Shown here: positions 23,191 to 34,188 of the stretch, piece after piece
Layout of the letters: every line of letters starts with the position of its first letter
Numbering within the stretch: position 1 is the first letter of the stretch
Source: Heterodera schachtii
Taxonomy: Eukaryota > Nematoda > Chromadorea > Rhabditida > Heteroderidae
Direction of reading: 5' to 3'
Assembly (NCBI GenBank): GCA_023374025.1
Contig: SIJG01000008.1
Span: 3,004,273 to 3,068,272 of the forward strand
Length of the DNA: 64,000 bases
Notes under the pieces: generated by a model
Seen by the model: the letters and a program-made list of their open reading frames with translations, nothing else
Told to the model about the DNA's origin: nothing
Databases searched by the model: none
Program-made: the position numbers and the translations under genes

Positions 23191-24152
23191 AATAGCGCAA
23201 TGGTTAAAGTGCGCCATTAGAGATCCAATATAGCGAGTTCAGTTCCGCATGCATTTTTATTTACTTTGACCACTTTTCTCGAAGATAATTGAAAGATTTT
23301 CACATAATTCTCGATTTTTTTATGTCGAACTTAGCTTAAAAATGTATTATATTTCGTTTAAAAAATAATTTTAATCAAAAATTTTAGGAAAATACCAAAA
23401 AAAACGAAATCTTATAAAAAAGAGAAGAAAACAATTTTTTTTTTGAATTTACCGGGACATCGGAGGGGGCGGCGGTGGAGAAATTGGCCAATTTGGGGCG
23501 GCGATGGCGACAGCTATGCCATAACTTGATGCATTTTACATTCTCGCCATTGGCAGACAGGCCATGGCTGCGTGCGGAATAAAACTGTAAAATTAAAAAA
23601 TTTGTCATAGGAAATTTTTTTTTACTAGTAATTGAAAACCAAGTCCTCGAAATATTTTTAAGAGGCCCGAAAATAATTTTTTTTATTTTCAAACATGAAT
23701 TTGTTATTTTTTTAAAATTTCCTTTTAAAAATTTCACATTCTTACCGATAAAATTGAGCAAGAATTAATTCAATTTTTTATATTAAATCTCTGTTTAAGT
23801 TGCAGAAAATTCTTTAAATTTGGAATCCCGAATTTTTTATGGATTTTAGTCTCCGGTAAGGCCATTAAGCTATTTTTAATTCTATGTTCAATTTATTATT
23901 AAATAAATTTTCCACTAAATTCCGGGTAAGGTTCAAAGAAATTTTTTTTTAATTCTAGTTTTATTTATTTATTTTCTCACAATCAGGCTACACCATTAGT
24001 TAGACGTTTAAAATTGACATTTACAATTCAAATATATTTGATGTTCATTTAAAGTTACCCGACATTTGTGGATTTTTTAAAAACCGACATTTGCGGACGA
24101 ATTTTATGAAAAAATATTTTTAACAGAAATCTCTCAAGCAAAGTTATAGTCA

Positions 24153-24232
24153 TGGCGCCGCTCGCTCGGGCGCCCCATAATTGCTCCGTCATCGAATGCT
24201 CGCCATTGGCGTGCCGCTTCGCGGCCTCCAAA
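24153..24232. repeat. GC-rich dispersed repeat, about 75 bp
   Basis: GGCGCCGCTCGCTCGGGCGC followed by CATGCTCGCCATTGGCGTG-type sequence. A close copy lies at 42309-42385, and a partial, inverted one is inside the palindrome near 30610-30665. The left part folds as a hairpin. Confidence 0.75.
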
Positions 24233-26578
24233 ATAGAATTTTATTATTAGGATACAAATAATTTGTATTTTTGATCCGCAAATGTAGCAAAACACATTTA
24301 AATAAGATAATTTGGCTTAAAACTTCCCATGGTTTATTTTTCCAAATTTATTTTTTGAATAAATAATTTCATTTTTGTCAGTTTTTTACCCTATGGCCAT
24401 GCCCGCGGGCGCAATTGTGCCGGTCACAACCGGCAGCGGTGGCGTAAAGAATGGCACTGGCGGCGCGGGAGGAATGCCTTCGCCAAGGCACCGGAATTGT
24501 TGCGGGCACCACCCGACGGCTGCGGCATTGGACAAATTATGAAAAAATTTTTAAATTAAAATTAAAAAATCAATTCAAAAAACAAACAAACCGAAATCCA
24601 GAAATGTCGGAGAAGATTCTGAAATCGTTTCCTTGTATTATTTGAATAAATTTTTTTTTTAATTAGGTTAAGTAACTTAAATTTTTTGTTATGTTTCTTG
24701 ATTTTTTTCGAAAATTAAAATCGCGGCGACGCAATGTCCAGACAACTTTTTGTATGCTCCCAAAATTATCAAATGAAAAGACTGTTCCGCAGCTGGGTGT
24801 TCCACTCCGGGTTTTTTATTTATAAAATTAAACAATTTAAATTTTTTAATTTAATGTGGAGGGTGGGGGGGGGTTGCTTCTAACGCAGCGTGGTTCTTCC
24901 ATTATGTATCCGAAAAATGGGCCAAACCGAAACAAAGTTAAACAAATGCATGGGAATTTTTAAAAAATGGGACAAAAATTTGTGAATTGTGCGACTTTTT
25001 GGCAAATTTTGTTCGTCCATTCATTGTATAAGATTTTGTTTAATTAGGGCACAAAATTATAGGGAATTTGCAGAGATTTGCACAATCTGTATGAAATCCC
25101 ATAGTCCACAAGCCTCAGAAAAAATGTACTCCGTAATACACAAACACAACGTACTGATGCGGCTGCCGGTCTTGCGGGAACAGCGGATTCATGCACAGGA
25201 ATTAGTCGTTCATTGCCTCAAGCGCCTACATTTTTTTTGGAAAATTTACAAATTTTCATCCTAATTTAATGACATTCGTTTCAATTCTTTGTTTTTTAAA
25301 TGCTAAAATGTGAAAAAATTTTTAATGGAATTCCGTTTTTTTTTCTTTTGGTGACACGACTGACTAAAAAAGGCATCACCGCCGAAAAGAAGGGGTTTAT
25401 GAAAGTTTCTTTGGCACTTTCCTGTTTTGGGGTAAAACACCAAAATTTAAACAAAAAACAAACCAACAATAAAAGCGCACAAATTCACACAATAATATTT
25501 AAGAGAAAGAAACCCAACAATTGCTGATAAAATTGCGTCAAAATGATTGTGTGAATTTGCGTGCTTTTATTGTTGATTTTTTAAAAATTTTGGTGTGTTA
25601 CCCAAAGAAAAGAAAGTACCGTTTCTTTCAGAATTTTCAAAATTAAGTGACCAAGTTTTTGCACCAAAAAATGAATGAATTTCCACCCCAAAAAATTATT
25701 TTGGAAACCATTTAATGAGAAACATTTCGAAAGAAAGGAGGAGGAAATCGGATGAATTTAACAATTTTTTAGAAAAATTTCATTGCCTAAAAATTCAAAC
25801 AAATTTAAGTTAAAAATAGATGAGACCAGCAGCTGTAGCTTCAAAATGCAAAATTGTGAACGCGTAGCCCTTGCTGCTGCCCGGCTCAATGTCGAGCATG
25901 TTTTTGTGAGCTAAAATCATTGGAAATTTCAAAAAAATATTTTTTTGGCTCGCTGTCCCCACACCTGCAAAATCACACCGATTGTGCTGAACGTGTCGAA
26001 CAGCAACTTCTCGTCCACCTCCGGGTCCAAATTGTCCACAAACAAATTTCGCCTCAACGTCCATTTTCTCTTTGTTTACTGAAAAATTGAAATAAAAATA
26101 TATTTTTTTTCGAAAATTTGTATCTTATCTAACAAATTTTGTAAAAGGTGTTTCCACACAGCACCGAAAAATTAAATGTTTTAAAAATGCCTTGAAAACG
26201 AACAAAAAGTATTTGCACCAGGAAAAATAATTCGGTTAATTTTTGGGAAATTTTGGTGAGTTATGTCTTTAATGTTACTCCACATTTGCGCCTACCGTCC
26301 AAATCGGGTTCAAACTTAAATCCGTGTTAAGACATTTGCGGCCAAGGGAATGCTAAAATGATCATTTTTATGTTTATTTACACTGAATAATATAATTAAC
26401 AAATTATCTCGGCCAATTTCACTCATAATTGAATTCTGATAATTCCCAACCAATTTTTCAATCTTAATTTCTTCACAAATTTATTTTTTCATTCTAACAA
26501 TGTCGCAATAATAATCATTTTTTCTTTCTTCAAAGTTATCATACCGCTGTATCAAGTTAGCTCTGTCATTCTAATATA

Positions 26579-27207
26579 TAGGGATCGGATTTTTAGTGAT
26601 AAAAAATCCCAAAATAATTAACTAAATAGTGACAAAAAAATGCCAAAATAGTGGCGAAAATAGTGGCGAAAAAGTTCCAAATTTAGAGGTGTAATTTTTT
26701 AAATAGCTGTTTTTTTATTTGAAAATAATGTAAAATTAAGGCAAACAATTTTATTCACTGATTGCAATTACAAAATATTTTCTTAGCAAATATTGAACAA
26801 GGAAAAAATAGTTGGGGGAAGAATTTTTGTGAAATTTTTCCCATTCTTAGAGGGTGTATTTTTTGAAAAATTTTAGGTCGATTCTTAGGGGTGTATTTTT
26901 TGAATTTTTAGGTCGATTTTTGGGGTGTATTTTTTGTTTTTATTCCATTTTTTGGGAAATTTCCAAAAAAATGCCAAAATAATGGCAAAAATAGTGGCGA
27001 AACGCCAAAATAGTGGCGAAAAATTATTTTAGTGGCCAACTTCCGAAATAGTTTTTTTTAGTGGCGAAGCTCCAAAATAGTGATTCCTAGTGATGAATAG
27101 TGGCACTAAAAAGGAAAAATTTTCGAAAAAGAATGTGTTTTTCGTGCATTTCTCGTCGAGTTAAAGCCGCAGAAAAAATAGTTAAAAAACTAAGAATCCC
27201 ATCCCTA
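26579..27207. mobile_element. hAT-like element with AGTG/GCCAAAATAG repeats
   Basis: Ends TAGGGATCGGATTTTTAGTG and, on the other strand, TAGGGATGGGATTCTTAG. The interior is built of AAAATAGTGGCGAAA words and TTCTTAGGGGTGTATTTTT. Same family as the insertion at 38604-39140 and the remnant at 52690-53136. The flanking 8-mers do not match, so the duplication has decayed or the ends are slightly misplaced. Confidence 0.6.
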
Positions 27208-27239
27208 TTGATAATAGAGTAAATGGTGAATTACCGGCA

Positions 27240-27310
27240 GGGTGTGAATCGGTAGCTCAATGGTTGAGCTTCCCGCGGATTGAGTGAGGCGTGGGTTCGA
27301 TTCTTCTCCT
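27240..27310 (+). repeat. tRNA-like sequence
   Basis: TAGCTCAATGGTTGAGC forms a perfect D-arm, and GGGTTCGATTC is a B-box. The T-stem, anticodon stem and acceptor do not pair, so it is a tRNA-derived repeat or pseudo-tRNA, not a functional tRNA. Confidence 0.5.
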
Positions 27311-27612
27311 CTTCACTTTACTCTAGTGTTTTTAACTTCGACCCTGACTTTTCCAACACCATTTTTTCACCACTCTATCTACCATAAAAATCCTTCTTCC
27401 TCCTCCTCCTCCTCTTTCATTCATTCGCCCTCATTTTATTCCCTTATATTTGTGCCGCAATGTCTTCAGTTTTTCTTCCCCAAATTCTTTTCTTCGTCCC
27501 ATTGCTTTTCTCTTTTGGCTTCTGCCACCACTCTCTGAGGTGCTTTTGATTATCAAATTTAATTTCCATTACAAAAACCATCTTTTTTCAGTCAAACCGA
27601 TGCACCAATGAA

Positions 27613-29002
27613 TTCATTGTCCCAATTTTGCTTCTTTTGGTCTCATTTTTTCATTATTCATTTTGTTGTTCATTTATCAATTCCCCATTTTAAGTTTGTT
27701 CGCTGTGCCTTTGTTGGTCGGCTGTTTCACCATTCTTTGGTTTTGGTTGGACCAACTCAAAAAAGGGCAACGCTTTCGCAAAAAAGAAATGTAAAAAATA
27801 AAAAAATTGCAAAAATTGTCGGAATTTCTCCTCATTTTTCAGTTTCATCTCCGGCGATTGTTGGCTTTCAGTGTTCGAATTGCTATCGCCGAGTCAACTT
27901 GGCCTTGGCATTGCTCTGATCAGCCATCGTTTTGACTATTACGTGGATGAACACTTCAAGACTCGTCGATGGTCGTTGGGATTCGTGCAAATTTGGCGCA
28001 AAAAGGAAAAGAATGGCACTAAGGAAATGCAAAACTTCAAAGGCCGTGACGAATCAATGGAAATCCCCCAAAAATCGATGCCAAAGAAAGTCATTGGATT
28101 CAAACATCTTTTGATAAGGTAATAACGGAAAACCCAAAAATTTCTGATGACTTTTTCAGTTACATGGACCATAATGTCATCGAATTTCTTCGCCGTTTCT
28201 CTTCGATTTTTGCAAATTATGGAATTTATTTGGTTATTCAAATAAACAATGATCGTCTTCTGGAATCTGTCTTGCTCAACATGTGGCCATTGCTCAAAGA
28301 CGGCATTCGCACGACTATTTTGCGTCCAGGGGATCTCCGCCGTTTGCGACGTTTCGGCTACTCATCCATTCTCTCCGATTGTCCAGTCGCTATGCTTTGT
28401 TTTTTCCAACCGCGATGTTTTCCCCGAATTGCCGCCCGATGACTCTGCCGATGCCACGGCTGGACAAGCAATCGCCAAATGGCTTTGTTCGCCTCGTCCG
28501 GACGGTGTGCCGAAGGTGCTCAAGTGCTGTATCGAGTTTAATGAGGAAGAATGGCCATCGCAAATCAATGGACTGATCACGGTGATTAAATTCAGTTCAT
28601 TTAAAATGCGCAATATTTTTTTCCCCTTTTAGGCATTTTCCACTGCTTCATCTCGTGTCAATTTCATCATTGTCATTTGCAATTCGTCTGATTATTATGA
28701 CTTTATTGTGCCGTTCGATTTGACAAATGAATTGACTGGGCAGCGATTGACGTTGAAAAGAGCCAAGAACAACCAAAAAATTTTGCTGATTCGTTGTCCG
28801 ATTTCGCGAGATGAGAACAAATGGACAAATTGGGAGAACGAAGCGATTGAGTTGAATTATAAGGAACTTTGGAACAAAATTCATATTGCAATTGTTGAGG
28901 GAGAAATTGGAGACGGGTCAGTAAATTGAGAAGAAATCTTAATTTAATTTCAAATTTTTCGTTTTTAGTCTTATCGATGGCACTTCCAACCCAAGTGATT
29001 AG
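27613..29002 (+). pseudogene. F-box-like family member with a frameshift in exon 3
   Basis: The family pairs an N-terminal F-box-like helix bundle with a C-terminal substrate-type domain; F-box proteins usually recruit targets to SCF ubiquitin ligases. Visible exons: end of an upstream exon at about 27790 (donor AT|GTAAAA), then 27843-28118 (WLSVFELLSPSQLGLGIALI, DYYVDEHFK), 28160-28581 (YMDHNVIEFLRR ... AGQAIAKWLCSPRPDGVPK), 28633-28916 (VPFDLTNELTGQRLTLKRA, LLIRCPISRDENKW) and 28969-29002 (ends GTSNPSD and stop). Phases fit except inside 28160-28581, where the frame shifts by one base near 28382-28400 (SDCP to SLCFVF). The first exon has no clear ATG. It is either a recent pseudogene or a sequence error. 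Confidence 0.65.
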
Positions 29003-29100
29003 CGTAAATGAATGGTTCAGAAGTTTTTGATCCTCTGAAATATTTAATAGAAAGTATATTTTCTGTATATTGTTTTGTAGTATTATTCCTTCATCATTTA

Positions 29101-29281
29101 CCGTATATGCTCTAATTATAGCCTATGGGGGATTATTTTTCAGCCTCCTCAGAAAAGGTGGGATAATTAGAGACTGGGGGATTATGATAGAGGGATTATT
29201 TTTCAAAACACCTCGTAGACTGGTGGATAATTGGAGACTGCGGGATTAATAGAGACTGGGCTATAATTAGAGCATATACGG
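29101..29281. mobile_element. Mariner-type MITE with TA duplication
   Basis: Perfect terminal repeats CCGTATATGCTCTAATTATA and complement are flanked by TA on both sides, as for Tc1/mariner insertions. 181 bp, no coding. It lies about 100 bp after the stop of the preceding F-box-like gene. Confidence 0.8.
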
Positions 29282-29451
29282 TATGTCATTTTAATACTTG
29301 TATACATATGTGTGTTGTTGTTATTTAATAAATCCTTTTCTTAGTCAATCGAAAAGATTTTTACCAAGCATACCTTGAGCATAGAGAATCCAGGAAAAAA
29401 TATGTATTTACATAAAATTGGCAGCCCTAACATATATATTCAAAGGTGATA

Positions 29452-29858
29452 GGTCGTTTCATAAAATCCGCCAACATGGGCGTTTCATAAATCCGCCAAT
29501 TTTAGCGAAATTTTTGACAAAAAATTGCATAATTTTGGTTAACGCAATCATATTTTAAATTCTTGGTACCATTCGAAAGCCAAGCTTATTCTCTATTAGC
29601 TTGCAAAATACAAAGAAAATGGTCAACTTTGGAAAAAGTTGCATGAAAATAAGTACTATTTCTGCCATAACTTATGTTAAATTTGGTATTTTTATTTGAA
29701 CTTAAGCAAGCTAATAAAGAAAAAGATGGGCTATCGAAAAGTACCAAGAATGTAAAATTTGATTGTCTTTAAGCAAAGTTATGCCATATTTTGTCAAAAA
29801 AATTGCTAAAATTGGCGGATTTATCAAACGCCCATGTTGGCGGATTTTATGAAACGAC
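29452..29858. repeat. Foldback element
   Basis: The ends are GGTCGTTTCATAAAATCCGC and complement, with subterminal ATGGGCGTTTCATAAATCCG. Inner arms hold TTGGTACCATTCGAAAGCC and TTCTCTATTAGC. Central sequence is near 29650. Shares the inner core, not the ends, with the other foldbacks. Confidence 0.8.
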
Positions 29859-30231
29859 CCAGCACGATAATCAAATATGTAATTTAGTAAATTAATTTTG
29901 ATCGGAACTGGCCAAAACTAGGGTCATATTCGTGATCAGTGATTCCGAAAACCCCAGATACTCTAGAAAACTCGAAAAGAAAATTTTGCTTTTGTTTTCA
30001 AAAGTCATGAAAAGATATTTCCGAGGGTTTTTGGGGCGATGATCAATCCATCACCCTTTTCGTCACCCCGAATTCGAACAGAATGCCGAAAAATAATTCT
30101 CGAATTTTGATTTCTTTTTTTGGTTTAAAAATATTTGTTGTATTTATGAATATAAGTTCTTTTCTTGATGTAAGTCAGAGCTTACAATTAACCAAAAATA
30201 CAAAAAAATTTCAATTTGAGACTTTTGGTTC

Positions 30232-31192
30232 GAATTCGGGGGTAAATGTTTATCTGAGCTCCCAAACTCAAAAACACACAAAACCACTTTTATAGGTTTT
30301 CTTAGGCGCTGAAAACGCCTAAACCGTCAAAAAAACTGCGCGGCAAAGCGTTTAAACCGGTTTTTGAACCGGTTTAAAACTCGAAAATTTGAGTGAAAAG
30401 GGAGGCACCTGACCTTTTAAAACGGTCAAAATCACACAAATTTGATATCATTCGAAAGCTCTTGATGAGCTAAGTCTAAAAAACAAGGTATAAATTCGAA
30501 CCGACGTCATCTGAGCACTGGGACAACTGAGTACTAGTGAAAATGGGCACTTCAGTACCGAAAAATAATAAACGGAAATAACAATTTAAAAGCAAAATTC
30601 CGCAAAAGGGAGCATGCGAAGACGGAGCAAGTAGTGGGGCGAGACGGATGGCGGAGGAAGAAGTCTGACGAGCGCCACAGGCGGTTGACTGCGGGGGCCC
30701 GAAGGCCCCCGCCAATCAGTCAACCGCCTGCGGATCACGCGCGGACTTCTTCCGGAGCCCGTAGTCTCGCCCCACCTACTGGCCGCCGTAGTCGAGTGTG
30801 CGGCGGTTTTTTAGCGCAATAAGCTAAATTCAATCTTTTATATTTGACGTTCTTTTACCATTTTTGACTACTGGTTAAAAAATAGTTTTAACAATTTTGA
30901 GGACCCATAACATGCGTCGGTTCGAATTTAGACCTTGTTTTTTAGACTTAGATCATCAAGAGCTTTCGAATGATACCAAATTTGTGTGATTTTTTTCCGT
31001 TTTAAGAGCTCAGGTGCCTCCCTTTTCACTCAAATTTTCGAGTTTTAAACCGGTTCAAAAACAGGTTTAAACGTTTTGCCGCGCAGTTTTTTTGACGGTT
31101 TAGGCGTTTTCAGCGCCTAAGAAAACCTATAAAAGTGGTTTTGTGTGTTTTTGAGTTTGGGAGCTCAGATAAACATTTTCCGAATTCGGGTA
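30232..31192. repeat. Large palindrome with about 430-bp arms
   Basis: The left arm runs from GGTTCGAATTCGGG through ACCACTTTTATAGG, AAACCGGTTTTTGAACC and GATATCATTCGAAAGC; the right arm repeats these in reverse complement. The centre (30640-30790) is GC-rich, with its own inverted repeat GCGGTTGACTG...CAGTCAACCGC and GGGGGCCC/GGCCCCC. Overlapping open frames at the centre are by-products. The flank at 29930-30020 resembles a Merlin-type subterminal repeat. Confidence 0.75.
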
Positions 31193-31677
31193 TAAAATTT
31201 TGCTCGCAAAATTCATCATGCTGCACTTTATAAGCCGCTCGACTTTTATTAGTCCAATGGCACTTTAAATTTTTGGCATTTTTTGAGGATTTAAAACCAT
31301 TTTTGGCAGTTTTTGCAAAAACCTAAGCAAATTAAATGTATGTATTCAAACGAAAGAAGCAACAAATAAATGTGAGGAGAAATTATCAGATCACTTTCCA
31401 CTCATAATTATCGGACATTGTCCTTTCTCAATAATTCATTCGCTTTTTTCTACTGCTGGCCGCTGGTCCCGGGATTCATTTCCTGTCGACTTTTTGCGTT
31501 CTTTTTACCAGTCGCTGGTGGAGACAACGGACTAAATGAAGTGCAATATAAATGTGACGATATACAAAACCTATGGGTACACCCAAAATTTCGCCGCTAA
31601 AATTCGCCGGAATTTCGCCGCGGAAACTTAAAATTTTCACGGCAAAATTTTGTCCTGTTCCGAAACTGTTGGCACTC
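31193..31677. other. Intergenic, no gene seen
   Basis: AT-rich spacer downstream (3') of the intact minus-strand F-box-like gene. Weak relics of family sequence may be present around 31430-31600 (CCGCTGGTCCC, CAGTCGCTGGTGGAGACAA, repeated near 38300 and 41770), suggesting shared 3' flanks among the copies. Confidence 0.4.
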
Positions 31678-33310
31678 TCACCCAATGCAAGAAGCTCCAA
31701 AAAGTATAAAGTGGACATTGTTCAAAATGTTCGTCGTCTTTTCTTCCTCCCACTGAACCGTCGCTGTCCCTCCAATTTGGCATCGCTTCAACAGCCAATC
31801 AACACTATAAGTATGTCCATTTTCGCCCTTTTTCTCCACTGTCAGCTTTTCGCCGGTCCGTTCGTTCTTCAATTCAAATTGCTCAATTTGCGTTGATTTA
31901 GAAAGTTCAAGACGAATTTGGTAGCAGGCAGAAGCGGTGGCACGAAGAAATGCCTAAACAATTTAAAAATCATCGGTGGCAGATTAAAAACAGATTAGTG
32001 TTCTTTTGACCTCTTTGAAATTGCGGAGCCATTCGTGGACGGACATTGATGCGTGATAATAATTTCGGCAATTCAATCGCTTCGGCTGACCATCATTTGT
32101 CGGAGTGTGCAACCATTTGGACAGAATCTGACCAGCAGTTGCATTTGATCCATCAAAATCACCAATAATCCCATCGGGAAACATCGATTCGGAATCGATT
32201 GAATCCAATTGGTTGAGATCGGTGAGAATTGTTGGCGAAATGAGACGACGCAAATTTTCCAAATGATGGCCATCGGAAATGTGCAAATGACGAATGTTGG
32301 TCGCAAAGATGGGCCAAATTTCACGCACAAAAACATCCCAAATTGGCTTCACACTGGGTTTATAGGATAATGGCACATACAAACGGAAAGCTGTGCCTTT
32401 GTCAAAAATTTGCTGGTTGGAACGAAGAAAGGTGACGACAGAATGGTCAATGTACCTGAAAAGGAATGTTTTTGGTAAGAGTAATGGTGGTTCCCCCCCC
32501 CCCCCTCAGGTCTCGAAAAAAATTTTTTTTGAAGGTTGTTAGGGTCGGCGAACCAGATTCTGACATCCATTTCGACCCAATTACTCAATTCGAATCCGGA
32601 TTCGGACAAAAATGTAATTCTCGTCAAAAGATGTTCAAAAGCATGAAAATTAAAAATCATTTTCTCCGTTTATTTCGTGCATTTTGTTTCATTATTGTTG
32701 TTGAATTTTTTGTCCGAATCTGGGTTCGGAATTCGAATTTGGTCGAAATGGATGTCAGAATCGGGCTCTGCGACACTGAAAACCAATAATAATAATTCTT
32801 TGACTTACTCAATTCGAAGTAAATGAAAACGAATTTTGATGGGCATCGGCTTGTTGGGGAACGGAAATCGCACAAAATTGTTGAGATTGCTGCTATCCAT
32901 AAGTACAGTTAGTTTGGTTTTTACTCCCGTCTTCAAAATTCTGATTGTTCTCGAAAGTGTCAATTCGTTTGTGCCATCAAAATGTTTGTCCACCAGCGCA
33001 TTGAAACGAGGCGAAATCAGTGCCAATTTGAGGCCGAGTTGAAGACGGTCAAAAAGGGGGAAAATGTCCATCAAAATGTCGTTGCAAACCCAGCTGAAAT
33101 GCAAGGAAAAACCAATTAAATTTCAAATTGGTAATTTTCAAAATTTCATTACCGTCGGTTCTTTTTCACGGCCACGCGAACACTTCGCCGTTTTCCATAC
33201 GATGTCACAAGTGAACCCAACGGAAGTTTCTGTTGATTTGCATCAGTTGCAGAAATGAGACGGCGGTCGGCGGAGGAATGCTTTTTCTTTTTTTGGGCGG
33301 GCGGTGCCAT
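31678..33310 (-). CDS. Intact F-box-like family protein, 387 aa
   Basis: Exons (minus): 33310-33153, 33093-32809, 32455-32011 and 31953-31678; all junctions are GT-AG and phases agree. ATG at 33310 opens a basic N-terminus (MAPPAQKKKKHSSADRRL). Residues about 55-90 form the F-box-like segment (CNDILMDIFPLFDRLQLGLK, then LALISPRFNALVDKHFDG). The middle has a leucine-rich helical region (EIWPIFATNIRHL, LRRLISPTILTDL) and the family block AGQILSKWLHTPTNDGQPKR. The last exon carries FELKNERTGEKLTVEKK and LLKRCQIGGTATVQWEEE, stop TGA 31678. Presumed adaptor for ubiquitin ligation, by analogy with F-box proteins; substrate unknown. It is the only copy in this window with every exon intact. Its second intron (32456-32808) hosts a MITE. 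Confidence 0.8.
32480..32790. mobile_element. Merlin-derived MITE in an F-box-like intron
   Basis: Inverted arms with CAGATTCTGACATCCATTTC and GAAATGGATGTCAGAATCGG, an outer C-run, and a loop near 32660. The arms resemble the subterminal parts of the Merlin element at 34189. It lies wholly within the intron 32456-32808. Confidence 0.6.
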
Positions 33311-33590
33311 AACAATTAAAATTTTGTGCTAAATAAGGATCAATCATTGAGTTGCGTTTCGTCCTAATACATATATGAAATCAAGGACATTCTGATTTTC
33401 GACATTTCTTGGGCCGGAATTCCGATTGCAGATTTCCCAATTTTTTTAAGCCAGCGGAATGACGATTTTCGATTCCCAAAATTTTTTGAGGGCGTCGTCT
33501 CCCATCCCTTACACATACCTATGTATACCTAGTTTAGAATTCTTAACTCAAATTGGTACCGTGTAATTGTTTGGTCAATTAGCATTTTAA

Positions 33591-34030
33591 GGCCCCCCAA
33601 AAATGGGGCGGAGCCGTTATTTAAAAAACATCATAAAGGGCTTTATTTAAAAAACCATCATTATGAAAATTTTAAGAAAAAGAATTTATAATTTTGCTCC
33701 AAAGCAACCAAATTTTTAATTCTTGATATCATTCGATAGCCCTAATTGTTCTCTATTTCATTAGGTTTCAAAAAAGTTATAGCTCGAGGAACTCAAAAAA
33801 CCTTGGTTTTCGAACCTTTTTGGCCATACATTTTTTTAAACATAATAAATTTTTTTGAAATTTTACAATCTCATAAAGAACACTTAGATCAATCGAATGA
33901 TATGTAGCAAGGATTAAAAATTTGGTCTTTTTAGAGCAAAGTTATAAGCAACATTTTTTATTTTGATGGTTTTTTAAATAACGCACATAATGATGGTTTT
34001 TAAATAATGACATAGAACCCCCAAAAATGA
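33591..34030. repeat. Foldback element
   Basis: Outer arms carry CATCATTATG, TGATGGTTTTTTAAATAA and complements; inner arms hold TTGATATCATTCGATAGCC and TTCTCTATTTC; the centre is AAAAAAGTTATAGCTCG. Closely related in its ends to the element at 48884-49369 (GGGGCGGAGYCGTTATTTAA). Confidence 0.7.
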
Positions 34031-34188
34031 CCAACATACAAAACAATGGAATGAAAATGCAACAGAATTTAGGCATTCTGGGAATGAAGGATGAGAATGC
34101 AACAATGACGAATGTCAACAAATGAGTAAAAAAGCGGCTCCCGGACAATCGAACAGTGGACAATCCGACAGTAAAATACAGAAAAAGA

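Larger units (their letters stand above)
21900..26078 (-). pseudogene. SF3B4/SAP49-like spliceosomal RNA-binding gene, decayed
   Basis: SF3B4 is a U2 snRNP (SF3b) protein with two RRMs and a long proline-rich tail. On the minus strand 26078-25965 carries [20 protein letters not shown], a close match to SF3B4 RRM2 (remembered NLDPEIDEKLLYDTF), preceded by [10 protein letters not shown] in another frame: a one-base insertion breaks the exon. 25910-25822 carries SSKGYAFTILHFEA (RRM2 RNP1), with a phase that does not fit the preceding donor. 25250-25130 has ALEAMND, a stop, FLC, then NPLFPQDRQPHQ, i.e. an internal deletion. Further down, proline-rich frames at about 24510-24400, 23590-23452 and 22220-21950 look like the tail. 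RRM1 was not found. With at least one frameshift and one stop this is best called a pseudogene, unless assembly errors explain them. Confidence 0.6.
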
